Shown: positions 11,101 through 22,713 of the stretch, one piece after another
Layout: every line of letters begins with the position of its first letter
Position numbering within the stretch: the stretch's first letter is position 1
Assembly: GCF_020379485.1 (NCBI RefSeq)
Contig: NC_063439.1
Coordinates: forward strand, 14,577,683 to 14,641,682
DNA length: 64,000 bases
Direction: 5' to 3'
DNA from: Brassica napus
Lineage: Eukaryota; Streptophyta; Magnoliopsida; Brassicales; Brassicaceae
Made by a program: the position numbers and the translations under genes
The notes under the pieces: model-generated
What the model saw: the letters and a program-made list of their open reading frames with translations, nothing else
Told to the model about the DNA's origin: nothing
The model's database searches: none

Positions 11101-12746
11101 CAAGGAGTTTGTGATACACACTGATCATGAGTCCCTCAAGTACTTGAAAGGACGAAACAAGCTCAGCAAGAGACACGCAAGATGGGTGGAATTCATAGAA
11201 ACATTTCCTTATGTCATCAAGTACAAACAAGGTAAAGAAAATATAGTTGCTGATGCACTATCTCGAAGGTATGTTCTCTTAAACACTCTTGATGTCAAGT
11301 TGTTGGGTTTGAGCAAATTAAAGGTATGTATGAATCTGATCCAGATTTTAAAGAAGCTTATAACTCTTGTGAGAAATTTGCTGCTGGACATTAGTTTAGA
11401 CATGATGGATTTCTCTTTTATGATAATAGACTGTGTGTGCCTAATTGCTCTTTGAGAGATTTGTTTGTTAGGGAATCGCATGGAGGAAGTCTCATGGGTC
11501 ACTTTGGTATTGAAAAGACTCTTAAAACTTTGCAGGATCATTTCTTTTGGCCTCGGATGAAAAGAGATGTTGAGAAACTATGTGCGAGATGTGCAACTTG
11601 CAAGCAAGCTAAGTTGTTGGAATGACATAATCTATGGATTTCATTGTTGGATTGCCTAGAACTAGGACTGGAAAGAATTCTATCTTTGTTGTTGTTGACA
11701 GGTTCTCAAAAATGGCACATTTTATAGCATGTCACAAAACTGATGATGCATTACATGTAGCTAATATGTTCTTTAAGGAGATTGTGCGTTTACATGGCAT
11801 GTCTAGGACCATAGTTTCTGATAGAGATACTAAGTTTCTTAGTTATTTTTGGAAAACTCTTTGGTCTAAACTAGGCACTAAGTTGTTGTTCTCCACTACT
11901 TGTCATCCACAAACTGATAGACAAACTGAAGTAGTTAATAGAACTCTAGGAACTCTCTTGCGTGCATTCATCAAAAAGAATCTGAAATCTTGGGACGACT
12001 ATCTGCCACATTGTGAATTTGCATATAACCATGCTGTGCATTCGGCTTCTAAGTTTTCACCCTTTGAAATTGTTTACGGGTTCAATCCCACCTCTCCTTT
12101 GGATTTAATCCCTTTACGTGAGTGTGAAAGGGTCAGTTTGGATGCCAAAAAGAAGGCAGAGATGGTGAAACAACTCCACGAGCAAGCTAGGCTCAACATT
12201 GAAGAGAAAACTAAGCAGTATGTCAAGCATGCCAACAAAGGAAGGCGTGAGAGGGTCTTTAAGGAGGGTGACAAAGTCTGGGTTCATTTGAGAAAAGAGA
12301 GGTTTCCTAATGAGAGGAAGTCAACGCTTATGCCGAGAATTGCTGGACCTTTTGAGATCACAAAGAAGATCAGCAACAATGCCTACAAGATTGATCTCCA
12401 AGGTAAGTATGATGTGAGTAATAGCTTCAATGTTACTGACTTGATCCCTTTTATTGCAGATGAACCTGATTTGAGGTCAAATCCTTTTCAAGAGGGAGGG
12501 GATGATGTGATCATGGACCAGTCAGTTGATGGAGATAGAGATGAAGAGCTTAGAAAGGAACCAGCTGAAGAAGATGATGTCTTAACCATTTCCAAAGGTC
12601 CCATAACTCGAGCCAGAGCCAGGAAACTTAAAGAAGCTATTGGAGGACTAATCATGAAGTCTTTGGAGCAAGAAGAATGTCTTGGAGGAAGCTTGATACT
12701 TCAAGATACACTTATCACCATTAAAGCCATCTTACCATCAAGCTGA
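8122..12746 (+). pseudogene. gag-pol relic of the CRM-type element
   Basis: The start chosen is the ATG at 8122 (MGSEEDDETF). Parts follow in the usual order: gag capsid region (about 8430-9020, with a frame change near 8640), an intact CCHC zinc knuckle (CFKCQGRGHYANEC, about 9130-9170), aspartic protease with IIDGGSCVNVAS (about 9400), reverse transcriptase with [10 protein letters not shown] (about 10490), RNase H (about 10930), the integrase zinc region, and an integrase core starting [13 protein letters not shown] at 11634. A C-terminal [11 protein letters not shown] tail runs into the 3' LTR. In-frame stops occur at about 8326, 9020, 9317, 10025, 11012 and 11453, with others. The gag-to-integrase order is that of Ty3/gypsy elements. 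No product is likely. Confidence 0.92.
12490..12502 (+). other. Polypurine tract
   Basis: AAGAGGGAGGGGA lies directly before the 3' LTR start TGATGTGATC, the expected site for plus-strand priming. Confidence 0.8.
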
Positions 12747-13355
12747 GTATCATCTAGGCTAGCAAGCTATGTGTGCTCTTTTCCTATCATTGTTTTTGTC
12801 CCATTGGGTTTTGCAATGATAGGTTTTTAACGAGGCCATAGTCTTGCTATCACATCACCTAGTTGATACTCTCGGACCAAACCACATGAAGAACCTTATG
12901 TTATCTTTTATTTCTAAGTACTTATGTCTTTTATTTTCGAAAACTTTATCTAAGTTATGTCTTTGTTTCTACATTAATTAAAGGAGCCTGTTCCTTTATT
13001 TTTGAAATGCTTGGAGCCTGTTCCAAGCCTTTCACTATATATATGTGTGTGATGGCAACCCTAGCATCTATCAAGTTTTCTTTCACTTAAAACCTTTGTG
13101 TTTTCTTCTCCCTTGCTTTCACGAGTTAAGAGAGTGTCTGGTGTGTAATATCCAGTCTGTTGGTGTGTAATATCTAACGCCCAAGGGTTTTAGAAAGGTG
13201 TGTCATATCCGATCTAAGCCTAGGAGTATCGATAAGCCTCTCCGCAGCCTCTTGTGTCACCATTCGATACACAGTCTTGATAAACTTGAGTCTTTGATTC
13301 GTTTATGCAAGGATCTATCCAAAACCATCCAGAGAAGAGTCCTAGGATCTCATTA
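12503..13355 (+). repeat. 3' LTR of the CRM-type element
   Basis: 853 bp, close match to 6766-7616. The pol frame enters it and ends at 12746, so this LTR doubles as coding sequence. It is followed by the target duplication TCTAA. Confidence 0.93.
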
Positions 13356-13360
13356 TCTAA

Positions 13361-13440
13361 GGCATCAACGAAGGTTTTTTCTCCATGATGTTTCTGAGTG
13401 AGCATGAATTTAACGAATTTGACTGTGAGGTTGTGGACTA
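13361..13440 (+). pseudogene. Host exon, right part
   Basis: Continues the frame of 6675-6765 across the target duplication (KASTKVFSP, then a stop). One base off, the frame LSEHEFNEFDCEVVDYFK runs to AAGGTAGGC, a plausible splice donor. The shift suggests one more small lesion in the host gene, perhaps in the T run near 13375. Confidence 0.35.
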
Positions 13441-13995
13441 TTTTAAGGTAGGCTTTCCGTGCATTCCGCCTGATCTTTGTATTATATGTTTAACTGGCTG
13501 GTAAGCTTGGAGCTTGGAGGCCTCCAATTCAAGCTATGTTATTAGAAGCAATGAATCTGAATATGAAGTTATTAGAAGTTGTTTCGCCTTCAATCTTTTT
13601 GAATGCGTCATGGATATTGTTGTACCTCTGGAGGGGACTAAATGAAAAAAAAAACCTTTAACGAAAATGTATCTCCCCATTGGAGAATGTCCTAATTGTA
13701 TCATTTAGGCAGAAAGCTTGATATTGGCACATGAGATGAACGAGACTCCGAAAGAGGAAGATACTCCTCCCCCTCCTGACCACCTCATCCCAGTCCTAAA
13801 TGCAAATAGATGTTCGAGGCACAAAGACAACACTTAATTATTATTTTTTTTTGGGGGGGGGGGGGGGGGGGGGGAATGGTACAACGACTTTTGACTCTAA
13901 CGTGGGGCATGAAATCTTCAGTTCAACTAGACCAACTATCAGTGACCTTTGAAAAATATTGTATGAAACTAGTCAAAATCTTATAAGAAGAGGAA
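13441..13995. other. Host flank with one possible plus-strand exon
   Basis: Mostly non-coding. After TTTAG near 13707 a plus-strand frame reads ILAHEMNETPKEEDTPPPPD and on to a stop near 13837, which could be a last exon. A long T then G homopolymer follows. No family was recognised. Confidence 0.3.
13844..13874 (+). repeat. T9-G22 homopolymer tract
   Basis: Nine T (13844-13852) are followed by 22 uninterrupted G (13853-13874). The exact length is prone to sequencing error. Confidence 0.85.
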
Positions 13996-14010
13996 GACGA
14001 CTGTCCATCT

Positions 14011-15120
14011 TTAGTAGCCAAAACTGATGATTATCATCTCATTACCGGTACGTTTAATTCTTACTTCATATCCTTTATTTGTCTTTCTTTGAATATTCAA
14101 ATTGATAGCTTTGCAAAAAGGAGCTCGGTCTCGTAATTCTTCCTTGTTCCATGTAAATACTCGGATTTCCAACTGGATGGTTCCTGAGATAACCTTCTTC
14201 GGTAACTTTAATAAGTTATGGAGATTTTGATGTGAAAAACACAAACCTTACTTCTAATAAACTTAAATTACAACCCCTCAAAAAATCCGGTGAAAGTAAT
14301 AAACATCAACATTTTTAAAATAACTTAGTTTGTCTAACAATAACTGTATATAAGGTTTTAACATTTTACTTAAGAGTGTTTCCTAGAAGTCAAATTTATT
14401 AACGAAAACAATACCATAACAAGTAAAACGCAGTTATGCTTGGTTTCCCTGGGATTTTACTCCTTTCTTCAAGGTTTTAGGTGTTTTTTGTGCAAGTTTT
14501 GGTTTCAACCTTTTGTTTGTTGTTTGTATTTAATTTCTGTTTCACTTGTACCCTCCGGGAATATTTGTTTGCCGGCTTAATTTTTTTTCAATTATTTCAT
14601 CCATGTATCTTCTTTGGTTTAATGAAATTTACCAGCGAAAATACATGTAAATGCTGTTCTTACTTCATCCTGCACAACAATTAACAGCTTGATGAGCTTC
14701 CCTGGTTGGTTTCATTGGTATGCTACCAAACTATCACTAGTACAATAAAGAAAGAGGAGGTCAATTCTTGTATGATTCTACAAGACTCATGATTTACCTG
14801 ATCCCAACATTTGAGTGATATCAGGTTCGTATCTACAGCAAACCACGCCTCCATCCGACTTATATACCACTGCAAAACTTGGTACGCCATTCCTTCTTGC
14901 CTAGATAGTAAAAGAAAATAACAGAGGTTATAATAGATATATGAAGTTTAAAATGTATGGATTTCTTTCCAAGACGATGGATATTCCTTGAAGAACTGAC
15001 ATATCACTGGCGGTTTCATCCCTTATTTTTTCCAGTCTGTAATCAACAAGGAAGTAAGCATGTGTCAAACTCTCTTTGAGATAAAGGAAGGTAATTAGGT
15101 TATTTAATAGATACTTCATC
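14011..15120 (-). pseudogene. Possible host gene exons, unrecognised
   Basis: On the minus strand 14798-14900 is a 103-bp frame bounded by acceptor CTATCTAG and donor GTAAATC. It reads [19 protein letters not shown] and looks like a real exon. Upstream, about 14966-15047 reads LEKIRDETASDMSVLQGIS after TGATTACAG. Downstream, 14011-14244 reads FTWNKEELRDRAPFCKA in a 77-codon frame. Whether these belong together, or with the minus-strand exons at 2.3-3.7 kb, cannot be told here. I do not recognise the protein. Confidence 0.35.
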
Positions 15121-15229
15121 TAGAATTCTCTTGAATGCATCTCCAACTTGAGTAACCAAGTGTGGTCAACTTTTGTTCCCATGCATGTCATAAAGTTACA
15201 TAACTGAAACAAAAGAAAGTCATCATGAT

Positions 15230-15272
15230 TGTTGGGGTCAAAATCGGTCACGATGGAATCAATGTCTAAAAA
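15230..15272 (+). mobile_element. Short fragment of a Tat-type LTR
   Basis: TGTTGGGGTCAAAATCGGTC and the next 20 or so bases match the LTR start at 42759. After about 43 bp the match stops abruptly. There is no other LTR part nearby, so this is a truncated remnant at a junction. Confidence 0.7.
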
Positions 15273-15339
15273 TTCCCGAAAAATATTTCTCGCAATATAA
15301 ATTTGGTATAATTTTATTGAAAAGGTTATACGACGAGTT

Positions 15340-15621
15340 CTACAGACGAGGGATGTATAAATAATATTAATTTGAAAGAATATTTATAAATATAATTTCT
15401 TAACATTAACTTTACTATTTGTTTTGGGCTTTAAGATATCATAAGTAACGGTTAACAGTTAGATGAACCGCAAATGCTCCATAGACCGTGGCATGTGTCC
15501 ATTGGCTATGGGTGAAAACCAAATCGCTCCTTCTTCGACCATTAGATTAATACTACAAATAATTAAATATATGCAAGGAGTGTTGGAAAAAAAGAGCTGT
15601 CATGCTGTCCGGTCCTGGTGT
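15340..15621 (+). repeat. Left arm of a 282-bp inverted repeat
   Basis: It is the reverse complement of 15958-16073 joined to 23140-23305 (also 282 bp when the later LTR insertion is removed), with few mismatches. Its inner end holds about 45 bp of inverted LINE sequence. Its outer end is the Helitron-like tail CTACAGACGAGGG. Confidence 0.88.
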
Positions 15622-16003
15622 AAGTACGATGACGTTGTCCTTAGTTTCAAATAATTCATAACAATGAATAAATAGTTTGTTTATTGAGAAAAATAATTCA
15701 AATATTTATGAATCAAATAAATAAATTATAAGAAGTAAGCATATTGAGTAAATATATTGATTACAGAGGATATTGGTGTGGAAAAGGTGGCAGTAGATTA
15801 TTTTGAAGAGCTTTTTACTACCACCTCTTCTACGGAGTTCGATAACTTTCTCACAGAGATAACACCGGGTATCACTCCTCAGATTACTCAGCGACGGTTA
15901 AGATTAGCGACATAGAATGAGGTTAGAGAAGCCTTGTTTATGATGCACCCAGAGAAGACACCAGGACCGGACAGCATGACAGCTCTTTTTTTCTAACACT
16001 CCT
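15622..16003 (+). pseudogene. LINE reverse-transcriptase fragment inside the inverted repeat
   Basis: It duplicates 23341-23740 in the same orientation with scattered differences. Coding from about 15770 reads EDIGVEKVAVDYFEELF and ends near EKTPGPDSMTALF, the region just before the RT core of plant L1-type LINEs. An in-frame TAG is present near 15914. The last 45 bp (15958-16003) belong to the right inverted-repeat arm, so the LINE piece is present in both orientations. Confidence 0.75.
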
Positions 16004-16073
16004 TGCATATATTTAATTATTTGTAGTATTAATCTAATGGTCGAAGAAGGAGCGATTTGGTTTTCACCCATAG

Positions 16074-17050
16074 TGATGTGCCCCAGTCCGAGGATCAGTC
16101 CATGGAATCAGATCAGAACGAGGATCAGAACGAGGATCAGAACGTCCAGAACAACGCAACTGAGGTTCAGTCCATCGATAGGGCCGAACATACTGCTCGG
16201 GCCGTGTATCGTCTTGACCCGCACTCGTCCGGATTGGAGCTTCAGCATAACCCATGACCAGATGGCCAAATCAACCGTACTGAAGTTCGCCTTTCCCATC
16301 CTGTTTGTCATGCTAAATCCATTGGTCAAGCCAGAAGTGAAGTTGATCGAGTTGAATCCAAATCCGACCATGGTTTCTCTCTCTTAAGCCGTCTCGGCCG
16401 AACCGGCGATCGTTCTGATGAACTGATCCGACACTTCGATCAGTTCATGAACTTTGATCAACCAAATCTCTCTAAGGCAAGACTCTTGAGGTTGTCCGAA
16501 GACTTAGCCACCTTTTGGCCCGGAACAGTTCATGAAAATCACCCGTCCGTACATGAAGAACGAACCGGCCGTGTACTTCTTCTTACCGCGGGACGCGCTA
16601 TCAGTTACACCGAACCTGGACAAGAGTAGCCGAAGAGTTCAAATCGACCAGTCAACATTATTTTCTGTGCTTTGACTAGATCTGGTCTTCTATCTATTTT
16701 CTATGTCTATTTTTCATACATTCTACTTATTATCTTTGACTACAAGTTGTATAAGTATGAGAACACATCTTTGAGATGAAATAATCGATTTTCCTTATTC
16801 ATTTTTGAGTGTTCTTTCTTTGTTCTTTGATTAGAACATTCTTGTTCCCTTGGTGAGGCTATCTCCAAGTGAATCCCCTTTCTTTGAGCCGGACATGTGT
16901 GTCAAATCAAGCGGCCATTGAGAGTTCTAGTAGTATCATTGGGCCTTCCGCATCCCTTTGTGTCACTAAACAATCCATCAGTTCTCTATCTCTTCAGATC
17001 GAGTTCATATCTTCAGATCCAGTTGAGTGTTCGTTCCTTAGGGGTCTTCA
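16074..17050 (+). repeat. 5' LTR of the younger CRM-type element
   Basis: It carries three copies of a 12-bp unit GAGGATCAGAAC near 16110-16145, where the 3' LTR has two; this accounts for the whole length difference. The copy of the pol tail frame here has a TGA near 16255 that the 3' LTR lacks, consistent with no selection on the 5' copy. A TATAAGTATGAG sequence near 16750 is a candidate TATA region. Confidence 0.93.
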
Positions 17051-17052
17051 AG

Positions 17053-17066
17053 TGGTATCAGAGCCA
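17053..17066 (+). other. Primer binding site, initiator tRNA-Met
   Basis: TGGTATCAGAGCCA begins two bases after the 5' LTR. It is the same primer as in the 6766-13355 element. Confidence 0.93.
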
Positions 17067-17536
17067 CTCTCCCGGTATCTCTTTTCATTCCATCTTTCTC
17101 ATCTATCATTTTCTTCATTAAAAAAAAAAAAAATTCTTCTTCTATCTATCTTTGGATCCGGGCCCCTCTTTACCATCCATATATATATAAAAAAAAAGAA
17201 AGATCTAATCAAAAAAAAAAAGAAAGAAAAGATATCAAAAGTTTTCAATTGTGGTTTGGTGGTAGAAGAGTAATCCTGCTGGCCGAGGAGAAATCCGGTC
17301 TTGGAGGTGGTTAATACGGATTCCCCTTGTTAAATCTCTTATCTTTCTATCTTGTCTCTTGGGTGTTTCACTTGGGATTCTCATTTTGGGATATCTAGTT
17401 TGTTCTCTTAGAACTTTGAGGGAAACTCTCTTGAGTGACTACCAAATTGAGTGAAACACGTGTGTGGGCAAGGACAAACAACTGAGTGTGAGAGGGTTTT
17501 AATCTAACTTTACCTTGTCTAAGTTTTCAGGTAGCC
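17067..17536 (+). other. Untranslated leader between primer site and gag
   Basis: A/T- and A-run-rich leader of about 470 bp with simple AAAAAG tracts (17110-17235) and no long convincing frame. It ends at AGGTAGCC just before the gag ATG at 17537. Confidence 0.6.
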
Positions 17537-20500
17537 ATGGATAGTGAAGAAGAAAGAAACCGACCCGGAAACTCATATGCCGGACTATCTAACTTGCAAA
17601 TGCGTGCTCTCAATGATTCTATGTCTAACTTGTTGAATACAGGTTTGGAGGCGATCCATCAGAGGCTTGATGAACTTCAGGGCCGTCCAACTCAGTCACG
17701 TACCAGAACCAGACGTGACCATCCAAGGAGGAACAGCCGGTCCGACCTAGAAATCCGAGAAGAGTCTTATGATGATGATCGATCCATCAACCGTCCAAGG
17801 AGAGTTCCTAGGCATCAAAACCGAGGTGATGTCAATCCTTTTGGTAGAAATGAAAGAACCAATGATGGCTTGAGTGGTTTGAAATTGAAAATTCCAAGTT
17901 ATGATGGCAAAAATGATCCGGATGCTTTTCTTGAATGGGAAAGAAAAATTGAACTTGTGTTTGATTGCCAAAATTTTTCTGATATTAAAAAGGTTAGACT
18001 TGCTGCTGCTGAGTTTACTGGCTATGCTATTAACTGGTATGATCGAGTTGTGACTAGCAGGAGGAGAGCAGGTGAGGCGCCAGTTGATACATGGGATGAG
18101 CTTTCCATGCTGATGCGGAGACGCTTTGTTCCCGACCATTACCACCGAGATTTACACCATAAACTTAGGCGTTTGCTTCAAGGTTCTAAGTCAGTTGAGG
18201 ACTATCACCAGGAGATGGAAACCTTAATGATCAAGGCTGATGTAGAAGAGCCCTTAGACGCCACCATGGCCAGATTTCTTACCGGGCTCAACCGGGACAT
18301 ACAAGACCGCATGGAGCTGGAAGAATATGACAGCATGGAGCAGATGTTACACAAGGCGGTGCTGATCGAGCAACAAATCAAGAGAAAGGGTCTCACTAAA
18401 TCGACCTTTGCTTCTAAACCGACCTTTGCTTCCAAGCCAAACTATCAAGACAAGGGTAAGTCTTCTTCCACAACAAATACAGCTTTTAAGACTAATGTCC
18501 CTGCTCGTGTTGATAGAGAAAAGAAAGAAGAGGATACCAAACGAACCAGAGACATCCAATGCTTTAGGTGTCATGGCCTTGGCCACTATGCCAACCGAAG
18601 TCCAAACCAAAAGGTGATGGTGCTCTTGGAGAATGGAGAAGTCGAATCTGAAGAAGACAAGAAGGATCTCGAACCAGTGTATGATGATGATGATGAGGGA
18701 GAAGCACTTGACTTTCCGGTTCATGGTCCCCTTCTTGTTACTAGGAGGGTCTTGGACGACACCACTGATCCCATCTTTGATGAGGAGGTCGATGGAGTGA
18801 TCGATGAGTTTTGCTCGACTTTTGTGGAAAGTTCTGATCCGATCTATGATGAGGATGTTCTTGATGAGCCGAGCCATGGTTCACTACTGGTTACTAGGCG
18901 TGCCTTGAGTGTCCAACCAAAATCCAATGACAAAGAACAAAGGGAGAATCTCTTTCACTCTAGATGTCTCATTTCTGATAAAGTTTGTTCTTTAATCATT
19001 GATGGAGGTAGTTGCACTAATGTGGCTAGTGACACCCTTGTAAAGAAACTTGGGCTTGTTACTCGGCCTCTTTCTCGTCCTTTCAGGTTGGAGTGGCTCA
19101 ATGAGGCTGGAGAACAGTATGTGAAGGAGCAAGTCACGGTTCCACTCTCCATTGGCCGATATGAGGATGAGGTTGTGTGCATTATGCTTCCCATGGATGC
19201 TTGCCATGTTCTCTTGGGCCGGCCTTGGCAATTTGACAAGAAGGCAGTGCATGATGGTTTCACAAACCGGCATTCATTTGATAATAAGGGAAAGAAGATC
19301 ACCTTAGTGCCTTTGTCGCCCTCGGAAGTCCATCAAGACCAGGTCCAACTTAAGAAGAACCGAGACCAAGACTCTAAAGCTGATAAACCTGAGACCAGTA
19401 CCAGAAACTCTAACTTCTTTGTCAAAGAAAGTCAGGTAAGGAAGTCTCTTTGCTCTCAAAAGCCATTTCTCTTACTAATTTATAAAGAGTCTCTCTTGGC
19501 CTCATCTTCTTCTGACCTTGCACCGGAGATTCCGAGTGAGTTTTTAGGAATCTTGCAGGATTATTCTGATGTGTTTCCAGAAGAAAATCCCAAAGGATTG
19601 CCACCGGTGAGAGGCATTGAGCATCAGATCGATCTCGTTCCGGGCGCCTCTCTACCGAACCGACCAGCGTACCGCACCAATCCGGTCGAGACCAAGGAGC
19701 TGGAGAAACAGATCAACGACTTGCTTGAGAAGGGATATATCAGAGAGAGTCTCGGTCCCTGTGCCGTGCCTGTTCTACTTGTACCAAAGAAGGATGGCTC
19801 CTGGAGGATGTGTGTGGACTGCCGGGCCATAAACAACATCACGGTAAAGTATCGACATCCTATCCCTCGTCTTGATGATATGCTTGATGAACTCCATGGT
19901 TCTAAGTACTTTTCTAAGATAGATTTGAGAAGTGGCTATCATCAGATTAGGATGAAAGAAGGTGATGAATGGAAAACGGCCTTTAAAACAAAAATAGGTT
20001 TGTATGAGTGGCTTGTCATGCCCTTTGGTCTCACTAATGCACCTAGTACTTTCATGCGCCTAATGAATCATGTCTTGAGGTCTTTTATTGGTCATTTTGT
20101 TGTGGTCTACTTTGATGACATTCTTATTTACAGCAAAAGCCTTGATGAGCACAAACAACACTTGAAATCTGTTCTTGAAGTCCTTAGAAAGGAACGTTTG
20201 TTTGCTAACCTTGGAAAGTGTTCTTTTGGCACAGATCATGTGGTCTTTCTAGGTTTTGTTGTAGGTGCAGATGGCTTGAGAGTGGACGAGCAGAAGGTCC
20301 AAGCAATCTGGGACTGGCCAATTCCGACCACCATTGGTGAAGTAAGAAGCTTCCATGGCCTTGCCGGCTTCTATAGGCGATTTGTTCAAAACTTTAGTAC
20401 CTTGGCGGCTCCTCTTACTGAAGTAATCAAGAAGAACGTGGGGTTCAAATGGGGACCAGCTCAGGAAGAAGCATTCGAAATCCTTAAAGGGAAGTTGACT

Positions 20501-22713
20501 CATGCCCCTTTACTTGTACTTCCAGATTTTTCTAAAGCTTTTGAAATCGAATGTGATGCTTCTGGTGTTGGTGTTGGTGCTGTGTTGATGCAGGAGGGAA
20601 AACTAGTGGCTTATTTCAGTGAGAAGCTTGGAGGAGCCATGCTCAACTACCCCACATACGACCAAGAACTCTATGCCTTGGTGAGGGCCCTTCAAACGTG
20701 GCAGCACTATCTTTGGCCTAAGGAGTTCATTATCCACACTGATCATCAGTCTCTAAGACACTTTAAGGGTCCGCAGAAGCTCAACAAGAGGCATGCTCGT
20801 TGGATGGAGTTCATTGAGACATTCCCTTATGTGATCAAGTACAAACAAGGTAAGGAGAATGTTGTGGCCGATGCATTGTCTCGAAGGTATACTTTTCTCT
20901 CAGCCCTTGAAACTAAATTGCTTGGTTTTGAATTTATCAAGGATCTTTATGCTTCTGATCAGGAATTTATAGAGATTTTTCAAAAATGCCCAAAGATTGC
21001 TTATGGCAAATACTTTCAAAATTCTGGTTTCTTATTCTTTGATAACCGTTTGTGTGTGCCCCAATGTTCTTTGAGGGAGTTGTTTCTCAGGGAAGCTCAT
21101 GGAGGTGGGCTTATGGGATACTTTGGTGTCAAGAAGACTTACAAGGCGGTTCATGATCACTTCTATTGGCCAATCTTAATGAAAGATGTGGAACAGATAT
21201 GTAGCCGTTGTGTGGTGTGCAAGAAGTCTAAGTCCAAATCTTCAAACCACGGTTTGTATTTCGCACTTCCTATTCCTTCTCATCCTTGGGTAGACATTTC
21301 TATGGATTTCGTGTTAGGATTGCCAAGGTCTAAGTCTCGACGAGATTCAATCTTTGTTGTTGTTGACAGATTTTCGAAAATGGCTCATTTCATTTCTTGT
21401 CATAAACCTGATGATGCCACACAAGTTGCTGATTTGTTCTTTAGAGAGATTGTTAGATTGCATGGAATGCCTAAGACCATTGTATCTGATCGCGATGCTA
21501 AGTTCCTTAGTTATTTTTGGAAAACCTTATGGTCTAAACTAGGAACAAGATTGATGTTTTCCACAACTTGTCATCCGCAAACTGATAGTCAAACTGAAGT
21601 TGTTAATCGAACCTTGTCTGCTCTGCTTAGATCCTTGGTTAAAAAGAATCTTAGGCTTTGGGAAGAATGTTTACCACATGTTGAGTTTGCTTACAATCAT
21701 GCAATGCATTCTGCTACAAAGTTTTCTCCTTTTGAAGTTGTTTATGGGTTTAATCCTTTGTGCCCACTTGATCTTTTACCTTTGCCTCTGAGTGAAAGAG
21801 TTAGTACAGATGGCAAGAGGAAGGCGGACACTATCAAAAAGCTACATGAACAGGTTCGTGCAAACATTGAAGCCAAGACCGAGATCTATAAAAGATATGC
21901 CAATCAGAAAAAAAGGAGGTTATTTTCAAAAAAGGCGATCTTGTTTGGGTTTACTTGGGGAAGGAGCGATTTCCGGAAGAAAGAAAGTCTAAACTTATGC
22001 CTCGGGTCGATGGTCCATTCCAGATCCTTAAAAAGATCAATGACAATGCTTATCAGCTTGATCTTCAAGGTAAGTATGACATTTCTTCGAGCTTTAACGT
22101 TTCTGATATTTCCCCTTTTATTGTAGATGATCCGGATTTGTGGTCAAATCCTTTTGAAGAAGGAGGGAATGATGTGCCCCAGTCCGAGGATCAGTCCATG
22201 GAATCAGATCAGAACGAGGATCAGAACGTCCGGAACAACGCAACTGAGGTTCAGTCCATCGATCGGGCCGAACATACTGCTCGGGCCGTGTATCGTCTTG
22301 ACCCGCACTCGTCCGGATTGGAGCTTCAGCATAACCCACGACCAGATGTCCAAATCAACCGTACTGAAGTTCGCCTTTCCTGTCCTGTTCGTCATGCTAA
22401 ATCCATTGGTCAAGCCAGAAGTGACGTTGATCGAGTGGAATCCAAATCCGACCATGGTTTCTCTCTCTTAAGCCGTCTCTGCCGAACCGGCGATCGTTCT
22501 GATGAACTGATCCGACACTTCGATCAGTTCATGAACTTTGATCAGCCAAATCTCTCTAAGGCAAGACTCTTGAGGTTGTCCGAAGACTTAGCCACCTTTT
22601 GGCCCGGAACAGTCCATGAAAATCACCCGTCCGTACATGAAGAACGAACCGGCCGTGTACTTCTTCTTACCGCGGGACGCGCTATCAGTTACACCGAACC
22701 TGGACAAGAGTAG
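17537..22713 (+). CDS. gag-pol polyprotein, one frameshift near the end
   Basis: One open frame runs from ATG 17537 for 1529 codons to 22126. Order: gag capsid region (residues about 110-290), zinc knuckle starting at residue 342 with its last Cys replaced by Ser ([14 protein letters not shown]), aspartic protease with catalytic Asp at residue 489 (IIDGGSC), reverse transcriptase with YFDD at 858-861, RNase H with CDASG (Asp 1007), the integrase zinc region, and an integrase core starting MDFVLGLP near residue 1256. The frame is lost by one base in a 7-A run near 21908. The homologous C-terminus continues in another frame from about 21955 to 22713, crossing into the 3' LTR. The product would drive reverse transcription and integration. 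The frameshift and Cys loss suggest this copy is not fully autonomous. Confidence 0.95.
22157..22169 (+). other. Polypurine tract
   Basis: GAAGAAGGAGGGAA directly precedes the 3' LTR start. It also codes for part of the pol tail (EEGGN). Confidence 0.8.

Larger units (their letters stand above)
6766..13355 (+). mobile_element. Full-length CRM-type Ty3/gypsy element, decayed
   Basis: Two LTRs (6766-7616 and 12503-13355) start TGATGTGATC and end CTCATTA. They flank an internal region with a primer binding site matching initiator tRNA-Met and a gag-pol relic. A perfect 5-bp target duplication TCTAA lies at 6761-6765 and 13356-13360. The pol frame continues into the 3' LTR, a property known for CRM-clade (centromeric) chromoviruses. 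The clade assignment is inferred from this, the TGATG LTR start and the tRNA-Met site, and was not tested by a tree. The coding region has many stops and at least one frameshift, so the copy is dead. Confidence 0.92.

Noticed and set aside
10631..11230. 199-codon minus-strand frame opposite RT and RNase H of the CRM-type element
   Set aside because: It is the antisense shadow of conserved pol coding, with no independent motif.
18347..18877. 176-codon minus-strand frame in gag
   Set aside because: Shadow of the intact gag-pol frame.
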